This document shows positions 60,853 to 64,000 of a stretch of DNA of 64,000 nt, piece by piece. This DNA is from Streptomyces sp. NBC_01549 (GTDB lineage: Bacteria; Actinomycetota; Actinomycetes; Streptomycetales; Streptomycetaceae). Under the pieces are notes generated by a model. It did no database searches. It saw only the letters and a list, made by a program, of their open reading frames with translations, and was not told the DNA's origin. The translations under genes were made by a program, and so were the position numbers. The stretch lies in assembly GCF_026339955.1 (NCBI RefSeq), contig NZ_JAPEPW010000001.1:1426001-1490000 (forward strand), written 5' to 3'. How positions within the stretch are numbered: the first letter of the stretch is position 1; each line of letters starts with the position of its first letter.

Positions 60853-62670
60853 TCACGCAGACAACTCCTGCCGCAACGCATCCCGCAACCGAGCCGCCCG
60901 CTCAGCCACCTCCGCAGGCCCCAGCGCAACCGCCCGATCAGCCCACCGCTGCCCCTCCGCAAGCTCCCCCCGTCGCGCATACACGAGCGCAAGCCGAAGC
61001 GCCGCCCGCCCATGCCCCGCATCCGCCGCCCGCGTCCACCACAACGCGGCCTCCGGCTCGCTCCCCTCCCGAGCCAGCAGCAGCCCCAGATTGAAGGCCC
61101 CGTTCCGAGACCCGGCCTCCGCGGCCGACCGGTACCACCGAGCCGCCTCCACCACATCGCCCCGAGCCGCCGCGAGCATCCCGACCCGCACCTGCGCCCG
61201 CCGATGCCCCTGGGAGGCAGCCCGCTCGTACCACTCCTCGCACTCACTCTTCTCCTGCGCCGGCTCCCCGAGCTCATGCGCGGGCGCCGGCGGCCGCCGA
61301 GCGTCGAGCACGGCGGCCAGCCGGTACGCGGCCTCCGCGCTGCCGCCCCCCGCCGCACACCTCAGATGCCGCTCCGCCTCCAGCTCGTTCCCGTCCCGCA
61401 ACCGCGCGATCCCGACCTGCAGCGCCGCCTCGGTGTGCCCGGCGGCAGCCGCCCGCTCGTACCACCGCAGCGCCGCCTCCTCGTCGTCCTCAGTCCCCCG
61501 CCCCGCATGCAGGATCCCGAGATTGAACGCGGCGTCCACGCTCCCGGCCTCCGCGGCCTTGGAGAACCACGGCTCGGCCCCGGCCGAGTCCCCGACCTGA
61601 AGCAGCAGGATCGCCAGCGCGTTCGCGGCCTCACGGTGCCCCGCGTACGCGGCCCGCCGATACCACTGCTCGGCTTGCGCGGTCCGCCCCTGCTCGGCGC
61701 AGAGCAGCCCGAGGTTGTACGCGCCGTTCACATCACCGGCGTCCATGGCAGCCCGGTACCACCGCTCCGCGGTCTGCGTCTCACCGCGCTCGGCGTGCAG
61801 CGCCCCCAATGCGTTCGCGGCGTTCCCGTCCCCGTCCTGGGCGGCCCGCAGCCACCACACGGCCGCGCTCTCCGTGTCCCCCGCGTCCCGCAGCAGGAAC
61901 CCGAGCGCGCAGGCGGCCCGTGCCTCTCCGTCCTTGGCGGACGTCAGATACCAGCGCCCGGCCTCCTTGAGGTGCCCCCGCTTCTCCAGGATCGCCCCGA
62001 GGTGCAGCGCGGCCCGCCGGTGCCCTCGCGCGGCGGCCTGTCGGTACCACTGCTCGGCCTCTTCACCGGCGGCTCCTATGACCCCGATGACACCGTTGTC
62101 GCCCCTGCCCGCGTCCGCGGCTTTGCGGTCGAGCCTGCGCGCAAGCCGGTACGCGGCCTCGCGGTGCCCCCGCTCGGCGGCCGCCCGCATCCACTGCTCG
62201 GCGCCGACGTCACTGCGGTGCTCCAGCAGATCGGCGAGCGCGTACGCCCCGAGGGCATGCCCCTGCTCGGCGGACTGGCGCAGCCAGTACTCGGCGGCGG
62301 GCTCGTCGCCCCGCTCCCGGTGATAGCGCCCGAGCGCGTGCGCGGCGGCCGCGGACCCGGCGACGGCGGCGATCCGCCACCACCCGGCGGCCTCGTCGGC
62401 GTACCCGCGCTGGTGCAGGAGGACACCAAGGTTGTTGGCGGCTGCGCGGTCACCGGCAGCGGTGGCCGCGCGCAACTGAGGCTCGGCTCCGTCGAGATCA
62501 CCGCGGCGCAGCAGCATCGCTCCGAGGACGCTCATCGCCTCGGTGTCGCCGGCCTCGGCGGCGAGCCGCTGACGTGCTTCCTCCGCAGCCTCGCCGGTTT
62601 CGTCCCGGTCTGAAGACTGCACAAAACGCCCTGTCTCCAACAGAGTTGCCTTGTCCCCCATAACGTCCAT
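60853..62670 (-). CDS. Sel1-like repeat protein
   Basis: 605 residues of about 15 Sel1-like repeats of 33-37 residues, each with the pattern A-x-x-LG-x-x-x-x-x-x-G-x-x-x-x-A-x-x-W(Y/W)-x-x-AA-x-x-G (for example AAYALA-like HALGRYHRERGDEPAAEYWL and GAYNLGLLCAEQGRTAQAEQWY). No signal peptide or transmembrane segment, so it is a cytosolic solenoid scaffold. Sel1 proteins usually bind other proteins. The start is ATG 62670, with a second ATG three codons on. It lies between two identical initiator tRNA genes. Confidence 0.92.
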   Translation of the reverse strand: MDVMGDKATLLETGRFVQSSDRDETGEAAEEARQRLAAEAGDTEAMSVLGAMLLRRGDLDGAEPQLRAATAAGDRAAANNLGVLLHQRGYADEAAGWWRIAAVAGSAAAAHALGRYHRERGDEPAAEYWLRQSAEQGHALGAYALADLLEHRSDVGAEQWMRAAAERGHREAAYRLARRLDRKAADAGRGDNGVIGVIGAAGEEAEQWYRQAAARGHRRAALHLGAILEKRGHLKEAGRWYLTSAKDGEARAACALGFLLRDAGDTESAAVWWLRAAQDGDGNAANALGALHAERGETQTAERWYRAAMDAGDVNGAYNLGLLCAEQGRTAQAEQWYRRAAYAGHREAANALAILLLQVGDSAGAEPWFSKAAEAGSVDAAFNLGILHAGRGTEDDEEAALRWYERAAAAGHTEAALQVGIARLRDGNELEAERHLRCAAGGGSAEAAYRLAAVLDARRPPAPAHELGEPAQEKSECEEWYERAASQGHRRAQVRVGMLAAARGDVVEAARWYRSAAEAGSRNGAFNLGLLLAREGSEPEAALWWTRAADAGHGRAALRLALVYARRGELAEGQRWADRAVALGPAEVAERAARLRDALRQELSA

Positions 62671-62890
62671 CGTCGCACCACCTGCAACCTGCGTACACCT
62701 GGTATACCGCAGTCAGTGAGGTCACTTCAGCGTTTTGTCGACATGCCCACAGAGAGACAAGTCAAACACAGTTTTCCCAACTCCCCACGGATGGCGCAGT
62801 CTTCGGCGCGTCGCCCATGGTGGCCGCACGCACCCCACGCACGCGTCCTTCTCGGGTCGTCATACGGGTGCAGTACACGTGTGCGCACAC

Positions 62891-62929
62891 AGCGAAGGCC
62901 CGGATCCTGTGAGGATCCGGGCCTTCGCT
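62891..62929 (-). terminator. initiator tRNA terminator (copy 2)
   Basis: A perfect 17-bp stem (62891-62907 with 62913-62929), 5-nt loop, 7 bp past the tRNA 3' end. Confidence 0.85.
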
Positions 62930-62935
62930 TTCCAG

Positions 62936-63009
62936 TAGCGGGGACAGGATTTGAACCTGCGACCTCTGGGTTATGAGCCCAGCGAGCTACCGAGCTGCTC
63001 CACCCCGCG
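62936..63009 (-). tRNA. initiator tRNA-fMet (CAU), second copy
   Basis: Identical in sequence to the copy at 60284-60357, with the same three G:C anticodon-stem pairs and no encoded CCA. It sits between the Sel1 gene and the UPF0182 gene. Confidence 0.95.
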
Positions 63010-63100
63010 TCGTTGTGTTGCAACCGTACCACGGCGCGGAGGTGGGCTCTGACCAGCGGCTGATCCCGGAACCGGACCAGCCGCCGGACCACCCGTCGGG

Positions 63101-64000
63101 TCAGCCGCCGCCCGAGCTCGTACCACCACTGGGGCTGCTGCTCGGACTACTGCTCGGGCTACTGCTAGGACTGCTGCCGCCACTTGGACTCGGACTACTG
63201 CTCGGACTGCTGCCCTTGTCGCTGCTCTTGCTGCCGCCGCTGCCAGTGCCGGTGCTCTTGTCCGCCTTGGTCTGAGCGTCCTCGGCCCGCTTCAGCGCGT
63301 CCTGAAGATCCTTCTGCGCCTGGCCGTACGCCGTCCAGTCACCCTTCTTGAGGGCGTCCTGCCCCTGGTCGAAGGCCTTCTGTGCATCGTTGAGCGCCTG
63401 CTGGACCGTCGGGTTGCTCGATGTCGGCGGTGGGGTGTTCCCCGTGTCTGCCGGTGGACTGGTCGTACTGTCCGTTCCGAAGATCTTGTTGAGCGCCTGG
63501 TCGAGCGTGTCCTCGAAGGCGGTGTTGCCTCCGTAGGTCACCAACACCTTGCGCAACAAGGGGTACTTGAGGTCGCCACCGCGTACATAGACGGGCTCCA
63601 CGTAGAGCAGTCCTCCGTCGAGCGGAACCGTCAACAGATTGCCGTACTCGACTTCCGAGTCCCCACCCTTCAGAAGTCTGATCGACTCGGCGATGTCCTG
63701 TTGGGAGTTGAACTGGCTCTGGACCTGTTTGGGTCCGTCGACGGGTTCGCTCGTCGGCAGTTTCAGGATTCTGATCTTGCCGTAGTCACTGGTGCCCGCC
63801 TCGGAGTCGACCGACATGAAGGCGCTCAGGTTGTCCCGGCCGTTCGGAGTGAACGTCGTCGTCAGCGAGAACGTCTGCGCGTTCTGGTCGGGCATCTGCA
63901 TGCTCAGGTAGTACGGCGGCACCGCGTTGCCCGACTTGTTGGTCGGGTCGTCGGGGACCTGCCACACCTCACTGCCGCTGAGGAACGTCTGCGCGTCCTT
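63101..64000 (-). CDS. UPF0182 family membrane protein, C-terminal part (partial)
   Basis: The last roughly 299 residues of a large UPF0182 protein whose N-terminal transmembrane region lies beyond the window. Visible family features: [65 protein letters not shown] and [14 protein letters not shown] helical [21 protein letters not shown] segment follows. The last roughly 50 residues are a Ser/Pro/Gly tail. The extracytoplasmic domain's function is unknown. Confidence 0.93.
   Translation of the reverse strand, partial: KDAQTFLSGSEVWQVPDDPTNKSGNAVPPYYLSMQMPDQNAQTFSLTTTFTPNGRDNLSAFMSVDSEAGTSDYGKIRILKLPTSEPVDGPKQVQSQFNSQQDIAESIRLLKGGDSEVEYGNLLTVPLDGGLLYVEPVYVRGGDLKYPLLRKVLVTYGGNTAFEDTLDQALNKIFGTDSTTSPPADTGNTPPPTSSNPTVQQALNDAQKAFDQGQDALKKGDWTAYGQAQKDLQDALKRAEDAQTKADKSTGTGSGGSKSSDKGSSPSSSPSPSGGSSPSSSPSSSPSSSPSGGTSSGGG

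Noticed and set aside
60496..62613. 705-codon plus-strand frame starting in the 24-bp array
   Set aside because: The 24-bp unit is a multiple of three, so all frames stay open; the remainder is antisense to the Sel1 gene.

Overview
The window is chromosomal DNA of a high-GC actinomycete, almost certainly a Streptomyces. The signs are strong third-position G/C bias, many GTG starts, many apparently leaderless genes, WblE, SigR/RsrA, SodN/SodX, DasR/DasABC and an epi-isozizaene synthase/CYP170 pair. As I recall it, the gene order follows the S. coelicolor chromosome between about SCO5204 and SCO5260, with local insertions and losses; this is from memory and was not checked. I see no insertion sequence, prophage, integrase or CRISPR array.

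Layout. 1-1.85 kb: end of a polar amino-acid ABC importer (binding protein tail, permease, ATPase). 1.9-8.6 kb: small metabolic and regulatory genes, including the nickel superoxide dismutase sodN, its maturation protease sodX and a probable sRNA-bearing sodN 3' UTR. 8.7-11.4 kb: a two-gene operon for a family 2B encapsulin shell (EshA-like, with an internal cyclic-nucleotide-binding domain) and a polyprenyl diphosphate synthase with a long disordered N-terminal extension, probably its cargo. 11.6-15.6 kb: a small protein, a PGRP-type amidase, an ACC-deaminase-like PLP enzyme, and a CPA1 antiporter divergent from a UBP zinc-finger protein. 15.7-21.3 kb: an anti-sigma/SigH-type sigma operon, a membrane protein, a lipid kinase, wblE and a PdtaS-like histidine kinase. 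21.6-30.7 kb: aminosugar/chitobiose utilisation (SIS isomerase, nagB, GH3 hexosaminidase dasD, dasC, dasB, dasA, dasR) with five dre-like DasR sites. 30.8-33.5 kb: DUF3311 plus an MctP-type symporter, and an acetyltransferase.

33.5-41.5 kb: class Ia ribonucleotide reductase nrdAB under an adenosylcobalamin riboswitch, then a sedolisin protease, a lipoprotein, and a GlxA/AraC-type regulator that may be NrdS. 41.5-44 kb: albaflavenone genes (eizA and CYP170A). 44.3-52 kb: def, a TPR protein, two membrane HD/HD-GYP proteins, rsrA-sigR with a textbook SigR promoter, a hydrolase and an SRAP protein. 52-60.2 kb: an M50 peptidase, aroA, rsgA, an SMR efflux protein with a TetR regulator, hisN, a CBS protein, and catalase with CatR. 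60.2-64 kb: two identical initiator tRNA genes flanking a Sel1-repeat protein, a 24-bp hairpin tandem array, and the C-terminal part of a UPF0182 membrane protein.

How the parts connect. DasR coordinates aminosugar import (DasABC), intracellular chitobiose cleavage (DasD) and GlcN-6-P deamination (NagB). One dre-like site lies upstream of the histidine kinase, outside the sugar genes. Redox control recurs: SodN/SodX, SigR/RsrA, CatR/catalase, WblE. Two isoprenoid systems sit 32 kb apart: the encapsulin/prenyl synthase operon makes an allylic diphosphate, and EizA consumes farnesyl diphosphate.
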